Source of the DNA: Warburgia ugandensis
Taxonomy: Eukaryota; Streptophyta; Magnoliopsida; Canellales; Canellaceae
DNA length: 64,000 bases
Direction: 5' to 3'
NCBI GenBank assembly: GCA_035236585.1
Contig: CP141132.1
Span: 52,951,880-53,015,879 of the forward strand
The notes under the pieces were generated by a model, which had not been told where the DNA came from, did not search any database, and saw only the letters and a list, made by a program, of their open reading frames with translations. Position numbers and translations under genes: made by a program. Positions 11,384 through 24,480 of the stretch are shown piece after piece; within the stretch, counting starts at the first letter, position 1; the number at the start of each line of letters is the position of its first letter.

Positions 11384-14137
11384 TGTGACTACCCGAGTTT
11401 TCTTATGCATTTTTAAATGCAATATCTCATTCCTAAGGCTGGATGCATCCCTATTCGAAAACCATTTTATAAAAACCATGCAATGCAATGGAAAATCTTT
11501 AGTTTTAAACTCATTTTTGAAAACCCCGAGTGTCATTTGCTTTCACAATAGCCAACATAGTTTTTGAAAAACTTTAGAAATCATAAATGTTTTTCCCCAG
11601 GTCTATCTAGTCACAGCACACAGTCCAACTATAAATAAATACAAATACATGTCCAAAGGGTAGAAAGTTTACTTACATGTATAATTGTTTTCTGTTTGAT
11701 TCACTTGCTTGTAGCACTAACATAGGAGTCTTCGACTCATGAATGGAACTATCCTGAAAAATGTTAAGCATAGGGTGAGTATATACTATACTCAGTAGGA
11801 GTTTATTACTACTAGTTTTGCAATGCATGCTCTGTTCAAAATCATATACTCTTAAAAACATGTGCATGTTTGAACAATCACATTCAATATTGATATTAAA
11901 AACCACTATCAAATTGAAATACTAACGACTTAAAGAATAGCATAATCCAATTCGAAAGTATCATATATCATAAACATAATGATATGCATAAGATGCTCAA
12001 CTGAATCCAACTCATGGATATCTGGTATGGTCGATAAACCTCATGTCATGCCATATGCAATGCAAATAAGTCCTCAAACCATAGGGTCCAACTATGCCCA
12101 CGACTTGGCTACCATGTGGTCCCCGGGTACCTGAGGACACACGGTCATATGCCTCCACGGGACATATGACACTTTGACCTAGTGCCGTGATACTAGTGGT
12201 AGCCCCTTGTACCACATGCAGTCGAAGCAAGGACGTTGCCCTTTTTGGGCGTGGTACCCATCCACCTAATAGTGGTAGAGACTGGAGGCCAACCAAAACC
12301 TCTCGACATAGCGCTCACGAGCTTATCAGCCCAAATCATATCAGATCAAACAAGCGAAAACCACTTTTTCAAAACCTGTCCTCTTTGGGTCCCTCACAAC
12401 TGCCTGGCCCTCACAACTGCCTACCCAGCGTCTATTGGTAACCCTCAAGGACATGCAATCTTTCAAAAATTCAATGCTCACAAATCATGCAATATATGCA
12501 TTTGTTTGCAAAACATATCTATGCATAATATATATGCAATTATTTGCAAAACATATCTATGCATAATGTATATGAAATTATTTGCAAAACATATCTATGC
12601 ATAAAGCATTTATCATATGTATGCTGAAGTAAGTTATGCTAAACAAGTTATATAACTTATACTTAAAACATGCATAAAACAATCGTGGCTCTTTTAAAAA
12701 GTCTAGTAACGATAGAGCACCTACCTCAAAGTCTCCTGGTGTCACGTCCTTTATCACTTCAACCCATCCTTGGGTCTCATTTATAAACTCCTGGGTATGA
12801 ATGGATACAAGGAGTCCTTATTAATTTCAATCCATTTAGTCATTAGATTGCTAACTCTGCCTATTGGGTCCAAGGTCCTTGCCTAATTCATTTGCCCGGC
12901 TAGATCCTATAATATGGATCTACTATTCAATAGTTAAATTCTATAAATGGTCCTATGATCCTAATTTTTAAAGTCTCATTAGGTCCGCGTGTCCCAGTTC
13001 CCACGACACCAGTGCATCTTGGTTGAACCGCGACCACCTCACGTGCATGTGCACCTAAAGGCCATGCCAAGGACCGCATTTTGCACGTGCACATGCATGC
13101 TCAAGTGACGCGCTATGACGCGCATCATTGCACGGACGCACCTTTGGTGTAGCATGGCGCGTCTCAGCTCCTAGGGCAGCTCGTGCATCCTGGTAGAGCT
13201 AGGACCCGTGCCCCATGTTGCGTGTGCACCCGAAGGCTGCACCTGGGACAGTGTACGCACTGTCGTACACCTGGAACTCGTCCCAGGGACCCAGTCCCAG
13301 GCGCAGGTGGTGCATGGGGTCCTTGGGACGCCTGGTTCGTGCAAGCCCGGCCCAAGCCAGCTTGGAGTGTTTTTCAGCCAGGAACTTGGCTGGAAACGCT
13401 AGATCCAGTATGGATCTAGCCTGAGAGGAGGAAAGAAAATGTAAAAAGGAAAGAACAACATCTTACCTAGTAGCCTAGGGAGTGCCCATCGCCTGTGGTA
13501 GAGCCTATTCCAGTTCTGAAACCCTTTGTTGCCGAAAAAATTCGATGAAGGTGGAAACCCCATTGCCAATACTGGAAAGAAGAGGGGGTTATAGGGAAAA
13601 TAGCAATGGCCAGCCTAACTTGGGCCTGGCCGCTGTCGGACAATGCAGAGGATGGGTTTGATACGGGTTTCCAATTTTTCCGGAAACCCAGTCTCAAAAC
13701 GACCGAAAGATCACGTTTTTGGAGAGGGGGAGATGGGGCTTTTTATAGCCCTGCTATGGCGGTGCTGCCAATGGCGGTGCCGCCCTTGGCAGTGGCAGAA
13801 TTCCCTAGAAATGGGGTTTCTGGAGGGGTCTAGAGGTTGAAGACGACAGGGGTGCCATTATCAAAACAGCCCCCTGCGTTTTTCATCTTTTTCATTTTTT
13901 GTTTAAATTACAGATATGCCCCTGATCTTTAAACGTCTATAACTTCTTCATACGAACTCCATTTTCGGCGTTCTTTGAGGCGTTGGATTTCATTTTTCGA
14001 GTAGAATCTAATGGTACCAAGTTTCCTCACAAATTTCCTCATTTAATATTTAAATAAAATCAAACATTCAACACAGTTCATTTCCCATAGAATGTCCAAT
14101 TTTTGTTAAAAATAGCGTAAATTGCTCGGGCATTACA
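11384..14137 (-). repeat. Tekay-2 5' LTR
   Basis: Direct copy of 5157-7901, starting tgtgactacccgag and ending gctcgggcattaca on the plus strand. The GC-rich block is at about 12990-13400. Its inner edge is next to the primer site, which makes it the 5' LTR of a minus-strand element. Confidence 0.92.
13739..13748 (-). promoter_or_regulatory. TATA box of Tekay-2 5' LTR
   Basis: Minus strand CTATAAAAAG at the same offset as in the sister LTRs; the most likely start site for element RNA lies about 30 bases further left. Confidence 0.6.
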
Positions 14138-14355
14138 TTTGTGTCATGAAACTCTGCTTTCTCATTAGATTCTATTTTTGGTGTTTTATGCTCTTTATCT
14201 CATAGCAAGTAGATCTACTAATGAAATTTAACCATAAATGAATTATAAATTCAAAACATAAAACTACATAATTGAACTTTATGATAATGATACAAGGTAC
14301 TTAAAGTTATACTAGCATGATTTTCAACTAATATACCTTAATAACTCAATTTAAA

Positions 14356-14500
14356 CTAACATGGTCCTAAGGTACAATCTCATACTATAGTATAATCTTA
14401 CATGAAATCCTAGCATGGTCCTAAGTTACAATGGCATGATATCATACTAATTTGATCCTAAGTTACACTTGCATAAAATCACACTAACATGCCCCTAAGA
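14356..14500. repeat. Degenerate short tandem array
   Basis: A phrase like ctaacatggtcctaaggtac recurs four times with changes (near 14356, 14410, 14448 and 14485), spaced about 37-54 bases. It lies inside the Tekay-1 LTR. Confidence 0.55.
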
Positions 14501-14720
14501 TAATTAAATCTAGCAACCTATTATAACAATCTAATCACATATCGTGCTAAAATCTAAAAGTTGCACTAGCATGCTTTATAATATAAATCACATTTAAAAT
14601 GCTATTATCAATAATAGATAATGATAATAATTACATTAATATTTTTAGAAACCTTTACTTATAATCCAACCATTTGATCTTAGATCTTTTCTTTTTAATC
14701 AAGGGTTTTAATTGTCAAAT

Positions 14721-14998
14721 CCAATCCATGATCTCCTTGAATTTCATCATATTAACATTCATTCAATCCATCCCAAGGATCTAATCACACTTGATCTCAT
14801 TGATCAAGTGGGTCCCTTTGTATTTTTATGGTTTTTCTTTATTAAGGTCCAAAGGTCATATTGCTTTGTTTTTGCCATATCCAATCCATGATCTCCCCAG
14901 ATTTCACCATATTAACATTCATTCAATCCATCCCAAGGATCTGATCACACTAGATCTCATTGACCAAGTGGGTCCCTTTGTATTTTTATGATTTTTCT
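14721..14998. repeat. Imperfect 160-bp-period tandem duplication
   Basis: The block starting ccaatccatgatctcc at 14721 recurs at 14881 with a few changes; each copy is about 118 bases, separated by about 42 bases. Lies in the Tekay-1 LTR. Confidence 0.85.
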
Positions 14999-16118
14999 AC
15001 CATAACGGGTAGATCCCTTAATATATCTCAGATATGTCCAAATAAACCATAGATATCACTTTATTTTAATAGTATATCATCAAGATCTAATTACCTCGGA
15101 TCTTGAAGATCTTGGAAATTGGAAACTTATTTCTCAAATACGGAAAGTTCCATAAGATATTTTCTCCATTTTATCATTTCATAAGAAACTAGAGGTTGTA
15201 AGCTTTCCATAGCTTCTTTCCAATCTTAATTTGGAGTTCATATGACTCCTGAATTGAATCTGGAAGTTCACAGTCCATTCTTAGGGCCTAGATCTAATTT
15301 GGGCCTATCGGAATGAACAGCCCAGATCATTTGAGCATAAACAAGCCAAGCAGAACCATCGACATGAGTGTTCATCACCAGGACACACGCGTGACACGTT
15401 CACCCAACGACGGGCACTTGAGCGTCGTCGTCCCAGCACACGCCATCCTGGGGACCCCGATCCGATCGGGAGATCGGACAGTCCATTCTAGACCATCCAA
15501 TCAATCCCTTTCAATTGAGGGCCCAAAACTTAATAGAAATTTGTAAAACTTTTACCCTAGGGGTTTTGGACCCTTCTGGATCGATTCGTGGCGTGAGATT
15601 TTTCATCTAAGCTCTCAATCATCATGAATTGAAGGTTCTGACATTTACCTTATTTTTACCATTTTTCACCCAAATAAAATTACAGTAAAATAGAAATTTC
15701 ATCAAACAATAGTAAATATATCAAGAAAGTAGTTCCACCTACCTGATTGGAGAAAAACATTGGTTATATGGTCCAATTTAAGAGAATACCAGTTTTGGTG
15801 ATAAGATAGCCCAAGATCCCGTTATCTTGTGATTTTCGTTGTTTGAACCGTTGGATCTTGAAATTTCTTCAGGTGTTTGTAGCTAAGGTATGGTAGGAGA
15901 TTTTAGACGGTGAGATCTATGATATTTGTTCTGGAACAGAGTGCGTAATTGAATTTAGGTCTCTTGTTCCAATCTAGAGATAGGAGAGAGAAAATGAAAG
16001 AGAGAGATCTTTTGGGAGTTTTGGGTTTTTGGGAATGGATCGAGGTCTAGTTTTGTAGGAAAAATCAAGATAATTTCATGGGACTTTTATGAACATTTTT
16101 AGAGGATTTTTTGGGGTG

Positions 16119-16127
16119 TATTTATAG
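16119..16127 (-). promoter_or_regulatory. TATA box of Tekay-1 5' LTR
   Basis: Minus strand CTATAAATA about 560 bases from the LTR start, followed by a CT-rich leader. Position and context match the TATA boxes of the Tekay-2 LTRs. Confidence 0.55.
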
Positions 16128-16686
16128 GCAATTTAGGTCTTTTTTTAATGATTATGTGTAGTGATGATGGTTTATTATTTTATTATTTATTTAGCATTGG
16201 ATTCTCCACCTCCACCTTTTTCTCCACTACCAGTTGGTAGTGGTTTGGCTCATGCTTTCACGTGGGCTGGCCATAGGGTCCCTTTTTAGGTCCCTTGTGG
16301 GCCCCACATAGTGTAAAAAGACCATTTTGCCCTTTATATTCCCATGATCTTGAAATTGTGCGTACTTAGTGGCATTGGATTCATATTTCTTAGAACATTC
16401 TAAATTTTGATGTCCCAGATTTTTATTTTTGGGCAAAATTACTATTTTACCCTTTTGTCCATAAAATAAAGAAAATTAAGTATTTTTCATTCGAATTCAG
16501 GATTTATCGTACTTACAGTCATTCTGAAGGATTTGCTGAGTTCAATTTCAATTATACATGTCTCATCCCTTGATTATGCTTTTATAAGAAGTACATTCTC
16601 AATAACCCTAATATTTCAGCCCAAAATTTCTGAAACTCAAACTTTATTGATTTTCTCAATCAATTACAAAAATTGGGGTTATTACA

Positions 16687-17673
16687 AGAAGCTAAGTATT
16701 GAAGTTAGGTTGAACTCTAAGATGGTAAATGGTGGATGGATAAGGAAAGTAGGGTGGAAAGTGGAAACCTTAAGGATTACAAGAGGAAGAAGGTGCCACT
16801 TTTCAAGGAGGTGCCCCCCTCCCTAAGTGTTTCACGTGGGAAACCCTTTTGGAAATGAAAAGAAAGATGGAAAAGATATAAAGATGGGAAGGAAAGATAA
16901 GGAATGTAGGTCAGAAGTAGGTGAAAGGTGGAAAGTGGTATAGGTGGGAGGTGCCAATTTTTTAGGGTGGTTCATCTCCCCCTTTGTAAAAGTTGAATTA
17001 CTCAGGTGGTGAGGAGAGAGATATGGGAAGAGATGGAAAGAGGAATGAAGTTAAGGACTCTCTTCCCAATGGATAATTGCTTGAAAATCATTGATCCAAT
17101 AGAGTGACTCCATGTGGCATTGGCTTCAGTGGCTTGGTGACTTACTTTGATGGCTTGAGTGGCTAAGTCCCTTGTCTTCAAGATTTAAATGGCTTAACTT
17201 ACTTAGCTTCCTTGATAGCTTAGGGAACTTGCAGGCATGGCTCCAATTCCCTTGCAAAGGTGCTAGAATTGCATGGCTTTTTGACCAAGCCCATTTTAGT
17301 CACCTTTGATCTTCTCATTGCCTTCTTACTTTCCTTAAGATGATCTTGAACATTGATTGGGCTTTTAAATTTAGGTCTTTAGTTCTCTTTTGTACTTAAT
17401 CTTTAAATCTTGTCTTACTTGATCTCGGCCATTAGATCATCTTCACAACACCTACAAAAGAGTAAAAAACATAATTAAATTCTAAACAATTATGATTATT
17501 CTCATACTTACTATGGATTAGATCTTGAACTTACCAAATATCAAACTTTTGAATTATTAGGTAAGAAATGCATGTGTTGTGAAACTTTAAAAAAAAACCT
17601 AGAATAATTCCTATAATTTATAACACATTGACTATTAATTGAGTAATTTGTGTACAACATTCAACACTTATCA
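16687..17673 (-). repeat. Athila-A 3' LTR, visible part
   Basis: Colinear with 26969-30787 once the solo Tekay LTR is set aside: both have gaagctaagtattgaagttagg-like sequence, tcaaggaggtgcccc, then the run of 'tggctt' phrases and an end like cacttatca. The missing left part would be beyond Tekay-1, outside the window. Confidence 0.82.
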
Positions 17674-19380
17674 CACCTCCCAACCAGCATTTGACTAGTC
17701 CTGATAGAAGATAATACAAAAATGGTTACCATTTTCGTAGGTACTCACGACTGCATTGAGCATATGTAATAAGCCCTTGAATACCTAGGTCAACCTTGGT
17801 AGATGAGTGAAGCCTCGTAAGGATTTACAGGGAATATAGCTAGAAAATTTAGTAAGGCTAAGTTCCTTAATTTATCTTAGAGAATTATCATCTATTACTT
17901 TATTAGCTTTAACAACTTAATAAAGATGAATGAGAAATTCTATAATTTACCCATATATCAAAACTAGTTTATTAAGTTATATCTCAGAGTGCAGTGTACG
18001 TATAGACTACATAATCTAAACTTCTAAATAGTTATACTTAGACTCTATCGAAATGATTTTTTGACCTCAAATTATCACTAGTATACACTCAGAAATAAAG
18101 CTCTCAGAGAAAAAGGGTCAAATAAAATTCTCTCACTATGTGACCAAATCCAAAGATACTAATGGTTAACATAATTTTATAAGCATTGATAAATAAAAAA
18201 TAAATAAAAAAATGTGACCCCTAAGATTGGGTACCATTACCAAGACTAGCAGGGGTATTTTACCTTAATCCTTCCCATATATGTCCTCTTTAAGGCTATA
18301 TTCCAACATAAGCTCAATAGGTCTTTAGATAGGACAAAATGTAGGCTTGGGATGGGTTCTGAAAGAAAGGGTAAAAGGATTCAAAGGTCTTCTATAAATG
18401 TTGGACAACATTTCTTTTGAGTACAATATTGAATTGAATATCTTTTCTATTTTTCCTTTCTCTCTTCTTTTCTTTTTAACTTTCTTTTATATTTCTTTCA
18501 ACAAAGGCTTTTTCTATGTAGATACTTTGATATTTCTCACTTCTTAGACTTTTGTCCATTTTCTACTTTTTCTACCCTGTTTGAAAGATAGGTAATGAAT
18601 ACTTTATATTTGGGTTTTGGATCAAGGTAAATGGATTTTTTAAAAGAAAGAGCTTATGAAGAGGCTTAAACTAACTAGTGTATAATATAATAGGTAAGAT
18701 TTATATCTCTAGGCTAAAACAATGATGGCCTATATCATTTGATAGGTTTCTTGAAACCTATCAAATTTAATAAATGTTTAGAAAAATATGGAAATTGACC
18801 AAAACAAAGATACTGGGATCTTTAAAAAATTAATGATTGTCGAAGAAAGTATGGAATTACTTATAACCCTCAAAATAGATGATAGTCTCTAATCCTCACT
18901 TGGGTATGTAAGTCTTCACTGATTTTCTTTAAGGTCTCTAAGTCATAACCATCTATGTCTCTAGACTATGCACTGTGTGTAAGTGTGCTTCAAGATTTTT
19001 CATAAAATACTTTAGGACATGATAAGATGCAGAATTAACCATATATATTTCTATTAAGAACTTCAAGTAGGAGAAATACTAAGCTTCTAAAAATCAAATT
19101 CTCATCACAATGAAGAACTTTGACCTTAAAATTTTCAAAAAACTTAGAAAACTTTTTTTATGCAAGAAAAACTCAAAAATCTCATGCATATCTACACCCC
19201 CCAACTTGAACTAAAAAATTTTCCCAATGTATTGAAACATAGGACCCTATATGATAAATGGGTAAGCCTGGGTTGCCTATAAGTAAGTGCTAAGTTTAAC
19301 GTCTTCAGTAGATATATAATGTTCTGATAAAATGCAATGATAAATACAAATATTAAGATTGATGCAGATGTCATGTGACA
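17674..19380 (-). other. Athila-A 3' untranslated region
   Basis: About 1.7 kb between the pol end and the polypurine tract. AT-rich, with no frame of note. Athila elements often carry an env-like frame here, but I do not recognise one. Confidence 0.6.
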
Positions 19381-21830
19381 TGTTAAGGTGTGTCCTGGTG
19401 GGCTAGTTCATCTAGCAAGATTTCTTCTACTTCAAGACTAGTCAACTCTAAATAGGGTTTCAACCTTTGCCCATTGACTTTGCAAATCCCTCCACCATAT
19501 TCTATCTCGATGGTACCATGAGGGTAAAAGTACATACTCTGTAGGGTCCAATCCATGGAGATATATGTTTTCCTAAAAATAAATGCAATCTAGAATTATA
19601 TAAAAGGAACTTTTGTCCTACTGTGAAGGACTTTCATAGAATATGTTTATCATGATGACTTTTCATGCAGTCTTTGTCCATCTTGGTAGACTCATATGCA
19701 TTTTCCTCAACTCATCCAACTCATTAAGTTGGAGTTTTTTATGGGTCCTAATAGTATGTAGGTTAAAATTGATCTTTTTAATGGCCTAATATGCTTCATG
19801 ATCAAGTGCTACTTGAAGGTGGCAGGCCTTTTCATAGACCAAGAGGTGGGGTGACAAGCCTGTAGGGGTCTTGTATGAAGTAGGATAGGCCTATAAAGCA
19901 TCACTAAGTCTCAAAGACCAATCTTTCACATTTGGTTTGACTGTCTTGTCTAAAATTTGCTTTATCTTCCTATTTGACACTTCTACATGTCCACTTGTCT
20001 GAGGATGATAAGGGGTAGCAATTCTATGGGTAACACATATTTCTTCATTAAGTTCTCAAACACTCTATGTATGTATGTATATTTAAAAACTTGACCACCA
20101 CCCCATGATCATTGGTCTTGCATGCTATGACTTCCACCCATTTGGACAACGTAATCCACTCCCACAAGGATGTACAGGTAACCAAAGGTGTTTGGAAAAG
20201 GTCCTAGAAAATTATTGCCCCAAAAATCAAAAGGTTGTATGATCAAAATAACATTTAAAGGCATCATATTTATTTTTCATATGCTCCATAATTGTTGACA
20301 TCTAGCACATTCTATGCAGTAAGCATGTAAATCCTTGAAAATAGTGGGCCAATAAAAACCACACTATAAAATATTTGTAGTTGTCTTGCCAAAACTAAAA
20401 TAGTCTCCACATGCATGGTCATGACAAAAGAAAATAATTTTATGATGTTCACTATCTGGTATGTATCTCCTAATGACTTGATCAGGACAGTACTTGAACA
20501 AGTACAGATCATTCCATTTAAGTGTTTAACCTTGGTAATAAATCTTTTCCTATCTTGTTTAGACCAATGATTAGGTATTTGACCTGTGACAAGATAATTA
20601 ATAATATCTACATATCTAGGCAAAAGTGAAATGTGTAATAATTGTTCTTCAGGAAGGTTTCTATTATAGGCACATTTCATTGGTAGACTCCACAAGTAAT
20701 CTAGATAAGTGGTATAGTACAATAATTTTCAAAACCTTTCCTATCCCAAATTTCCAAATCAAACTCTTGTAGTAATAGTATCGATTGGATTAGCCTAGGG
20801 TTAGCATCCTTCTTTGAAATAAGGTATTTAATGTTGCATGGTATGAATAGATAATGACCTTAGATCATAACAAGTGAGATCTAAACTTATCTAATGTTAA
20901 ACAACTACCAACAACACTTTTTCTGTAGTGGAATAATTGAGTTAGCCATCTTTGAGTGTCTTTCTAACATAATATATCACATCGGAAAGTTTATCAATGT
21001 GTTACCCCAATACAGCCCCAATCGCATAGTTTGAAGCATAATTATTTCAAATGGTGCCCTCTAATCCAGTAGTCAAATAATAGGCACAAAAGTTAATTCA
21101 ACCTTTAAGCACTCAAATGCTTTTATACAATCTTCATCAAATTCAAAATTGGCCTCCTTTGTAAGTAAATTACATAGGGTCTTAGCTATTTTACTTGAAA
21201 TCCTTGATGAATCATCTATAGAACCTAGCATGGCCCTAAAATGAGTAGATTTCCTTCACCATCCTTGGAAGAGGAAGGTTAGAGATTAAATCCACTTAGG
21301 CTTTGTCTACTTCTATGCCATCATGTGATATGATGTGGCCTAGATCAATATCATTTTGAACCATGAAATAACATTTTTCCCAGTTTAATACTAAATTCTT
21401 TTCTTCACACCTAACAAGGAAAAGTTTTAAGTGATGCATGCATTCATCAAATGAAGAATCAAATACTAAGAAATCATCCATAAAAACTTCTAAGAACCAC
21501 TCCACCATATAAAAAAAATGATCCACATATGCATTTGAAAAGTAACTAGAGCATTACATTGTCCAAAAGGCATACGATGGTAAGGAAAGGTCCTAAAAGT
21601 GTAGGTGGAGGTAGTCTTCTCCTGGTCTTTAGGTGCTATGGGGTTTGGGTTATAGCCAAAGTATCCACCAAGAAAGCAATAATAACTATGACTGGCTAAC
21701 CTTTCTAACATTTAGTTGATTAATGGAAGAGGAAAGTGGCTCTTCATTGAATTGAATTTTCTATAATCTATTCAACCTCTCCACCTGGTGGTCATGCAAG
21801 TGGGGACTAACTCATTATCCTCATTTTGAA
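19381..21830 (-). pseudogene. Athila-A pol remnant: RT, RNase H and integrase
   Basis: On the minus strand, reverse transcriptase lies at about 21830-21290 (FPYHRMPFGQCNA, VFMDDFLVFDSSF, NLVLNWEKCYFM, GHIISHDGIEVDKA). A decayed RNase H region follows to about 20740. Integrase is at about 20720-19400: IPNHWSKQDRKRFITKVKHL precedes the zinc-binding part, and a C-terminal phrase like VNGQRLKPYLEL lies near 19470. This order and wording fit Athila/Tat elements. Fossil, many breaks. Confidence 0.85.
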
Positions 21831-22559
21831 TTACTATGACTCCGGGCTTCTTGGGGACAACCTAAACTGTGCTAACCCAAGTATTATCAGATATCAGGTA
21901 AATAACATCAACATCTAAGAGTTATAGCATTCCATCTCTCACTACCTCTTTCATATTAGGATTAGTCTTCTTTATGTTTCCCTAGATGGTTTAACATTTT
22001 CTTCTAGGTGAATTCTATGCATGTACACTAGGGTAGTCCTTTTAATGCCTGCTGTGGTCCACCCTATTTATGTTCTCTGAGAATATCAACAAGCTTACCT
22101 TCATGTTCTTTATCTACATCTGAAGCTATGATTATAGGCCATGATTCATCTAGTCCTATGTAAGAATATTTTAGATTGATGGAGTGGCTTAAGGACCATG
22201 GTAGGTGGTTTTTCTACTAATGGTACTGGGACATAATTTGAAGGAGGAAGAGGTTCTACTAGAGGTCCCCATTTGGAGGTATCCATGATAGGGTAGCATC
22301 TAAAGATAATTTACCTCATTAATAGACCTATCTATATTAAAATCACTATTAAAATGTGCTAGACATGCCTCATTTAGCATTTGGAATTTGACCTTCAATT
22401 AAATTTACTATATAGGAATCGTCTAGGTTTAAATGCTGCTCTTCAACATTAAAAAATATTGTGCTTGACTTCCATATTATCGAAGGATAACATCATGACA
22501 CCATTTCTATAATTGATGATGTCATTGGGCATTGCTAAAAAGGTCATCCAAGAATTACT

Positions 22560-23031
22560 AGGATCTGATTATCAAGGTTTGACATGGGCTGGGTATCCCA
22601 GACAACAAAGTCTGCAGTAAGTAAAACTGGTCCACCTATATTAAAACATCTTCAACCATACCACTTGGAATCTTTATTGATCCATGAGCTAACTACAAAG
22701 TGGTATTGGTTGGCTTAAGGTCACTGAGCCTTGATTTCTCAGAGGCAGAATATAATGACAAATTTACACTAGCCCCTAAATCTAAGAGTGGCCTATCTAT
22801 GATATGGTCGACAATAAAACAAGAAATGGTAGGGAAACCTAGATCTCTAAACTTAGAAAGGGGTCTGGTGCTGAATCGAAAAGCCCACCTACTTAGTGAG
22901 GATAGCTTTATTTTGTACATTAAGCTTTCGCTTTTGTGTGTAGAGCTCGTGAGAAATTTAGCATTGGTAGAAATATCTTTAATAGCATTGAGTAAAGGGA
23001 TATTGATTTGAACATGTTTAAACATATCCAT
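22560..23031 (-). pseudogene. Athila-A protease remnant
   Basis: Minus strand at 22693-23031 reads GFPTISCFIVDHIIDRPLLD, then LGASVNLSLYS and SDLKPTNTTL. This is the Athila/Tat aspartic-protease region, with LDLGASVN at the active site. It lies between gag and RT as expected. A second, older copy of the same region lies at 31180-31480. Fossil. Confidence 0.83.
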
Positions 23032-23489
23032 TAGCTCATTAAAACTAGTTCCTTTCTTAACCTTATAGACTTCGAAGGAGTAGGAGATTTCTATCTTTTC
23101 TCCTTCTCTTGTGCTTTAGCTAGTTCATTCTCCCTCTAGTTTTCTCAGTTTGCCCTATCTTAGTATATTTGATGGCCACTCCTAATGGTAGTTATGGGCT
23201 ATGCTTGCTCATGTGGTCTACTTGAACTTGACCGTATTTTAAATTGGCCCTTAGGGAATGGAATTGGCTGACTAAGAAACTATTCCATTCATCTATCATT
23301 CAATATAGTAGACAACTGGCTTATTTGCATTTTTAATTTGGCAATAACTTAGGAATTTATAGTTGATCTCTATCTACTCTCACTCCGGATATTGTTTCAA
23401 GGGTTATTTATTTCCTCTTATTTCTTAAGGAGCAACTTTATATTGTCCTCAACTGATGATTTCTTCAATTGTTGAGGAAGCTAAAAACC

Positions 23490-24480
23490 TAGTGGCTACA
23501 TGGGAGCTAAAGTCCTAAGAAATTTTTGTGAAGGGGGGTTCATAGATTGACCTCCTTGGTAATTGTTTCTAGAACATGACAAGTTAGGATGCCTAGCCCA
23601 TCCTGAATTATAGGTCTCCTTGTAAGAATTATTGCTAGGGTTGCGATATGCATTCATTAAATTTGATTGTTCTGAAAGATATTCTGTGTACATGCTACTA
23701 GATGGATAAGTTAAAATTAAGTGGGTTGATCTAGAACAAATAGATAAAACCTCTTGTGAAGGTTTTGTGGACGCATTGGCAGCCACGATGACATTTAGTT
23801 AGGTGATAATTGAGGAGTCAAATTTATAAGATATATCTGTGGTCTCTCCTATTTCATAAAGGCCTCCCTCTTTTAAGGTTGGGCATTTCTCTCTCTCATA
23901 TTAGAATAATCTAATTGATAGAAATTCTTAGCTAAAGTCCTAAAAACATCCTAGACCAGTATCTCACTTTTCAACTTTAAGGCCCCACCACTAGCTGCAT
24001 CTACCATTTGTCTATGTTGAGGTGTAAGTGCCTCATAGTATCGAACTTGCTACTATTTTTTAAATCCGTTGTGGGGACACTTTTCCACCAATTCATTCCA
24101 ACTTTCTCAACATTCATACTATTGTTCATTATCTTCTTACTGAGAATTGATAATCTCCCTACGAAGGGAATTACTCTTATGGATAGGGAAGAATTTGTTA
24201 AAGAACTTTTTAGACAACTAGTCCCATGTGGCAATGGAAGTGACCTCTAAAGAATTTATCCATGATTTGGCCTTATCATTCAATGAGAAGGGAAACAACA
24301 TAAGCCTAATGGAATCATTTGAAACATTTCAAAATTTGAATATAGCACAAATATGAAGGAATTGCTTGATACGTAGGTATGGATACTCCTGTTCTTGACC
24401 ATAAAGTGTTGGGAATAATTGAATAACTCCAGGTTTAAGAACACAATGGTCTACAATGGTGGGTGGTAATGTGATGCATG
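23490..24480 (-). pseudogene. Athila-A gag remnant
   Basis: Minus strand near 24001-24234 carries phrases typical of Athila Gag (SFLTNSSL / RWNE-like / CPTTDLK ... YEALHLNIDKW style), and 23496-23786 an asparagine/serine-rich tail (NNYQGGQ). Position upstream of the protease supports the call. Fossil, not intact. Confidence 0.7.

Larger units (their letters stand above)
5157..14137 (-). mobile_element. Tekay-2: LTR retrotransposon with 2.75-kb LTRs and no recognisable polyprotein
   Basis: Two direct LTRs (5157-7901 and 11384-14137) flank a 3.5-kb interior. The minus strand carries a perfect TGGTATCAGAGCCC primer site next to the right LTR. A purine tract (aagggggtaataa) lies next to the left LTR, preceded by sequence resembling the last codons of Tekay pol (NFEDEI). 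The outer edges are TG/CA with tttg on both sides (5153-5156 and 14138-14141). It lies inside the Tekay-1 5' LTR. By eye the LTRs agree at about 95% over their first 400 bases, which would mean a few million years at usual plant rates. I see no gag, RT or integrase, so it is non-autonomous or badly broken. Confidence 0.88.
1..16686 (-). mobile_element. Tekay-1: Ty3/gypsy Tekay (Del) chromovirus, left part outside the window
   Basis: Minus-strand LTR retrotransposon. From right to left it has a 5' LTR (3745-5156 plus 14138-16686, split by Tekay-2), a primer-binding site at 3728-3741, then gag, protease, reverse transcriptase and RNase H; integrase and the 3' LTR would lie left of base 1. RNase H residues such as [15 protein letters not shown] and VVADALSR, together with the protease and gag style, fit the Tekay/Del clade. 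The right edge, ggggttattaca at 16675-16686, is a typical Tekay LTR start read on the minus strand. It abuts agaag and then Athila LTR sequence homologous to that near 26969, so Tekay-1 inserted into that Athila LTR. It is a fossil with several breaks (roughly half a dozen in the visible coding part). Clade assignment is recognition by eye. Confidence 0.85.
14138..16686 (-). repeat. Tekay-1 5' LTR, outer (U3-R) part
   Basis: Right part of the split LTR. Minus strand starts TGTAATAACCCC at 16686. Its U3 (rc of 16300-16440) has the same kind of low-complexity phrases as the Tekay-2 U3, and a TATA box follows about 560 bases in. Near 14356-14500 and 14721-14998 it has internal repeats. No gene seen; a small reading frame at 15313-15546 has no recognisable domain. 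Confidence 0.72.

Noticed and set aside
17674-19380. Possible env-like gene of an Athila element
   Set aside because: Position is right but only a 60-residue hydrophobic frame is seen at 19192-19374 and nothing recognisable as an envelope protein.
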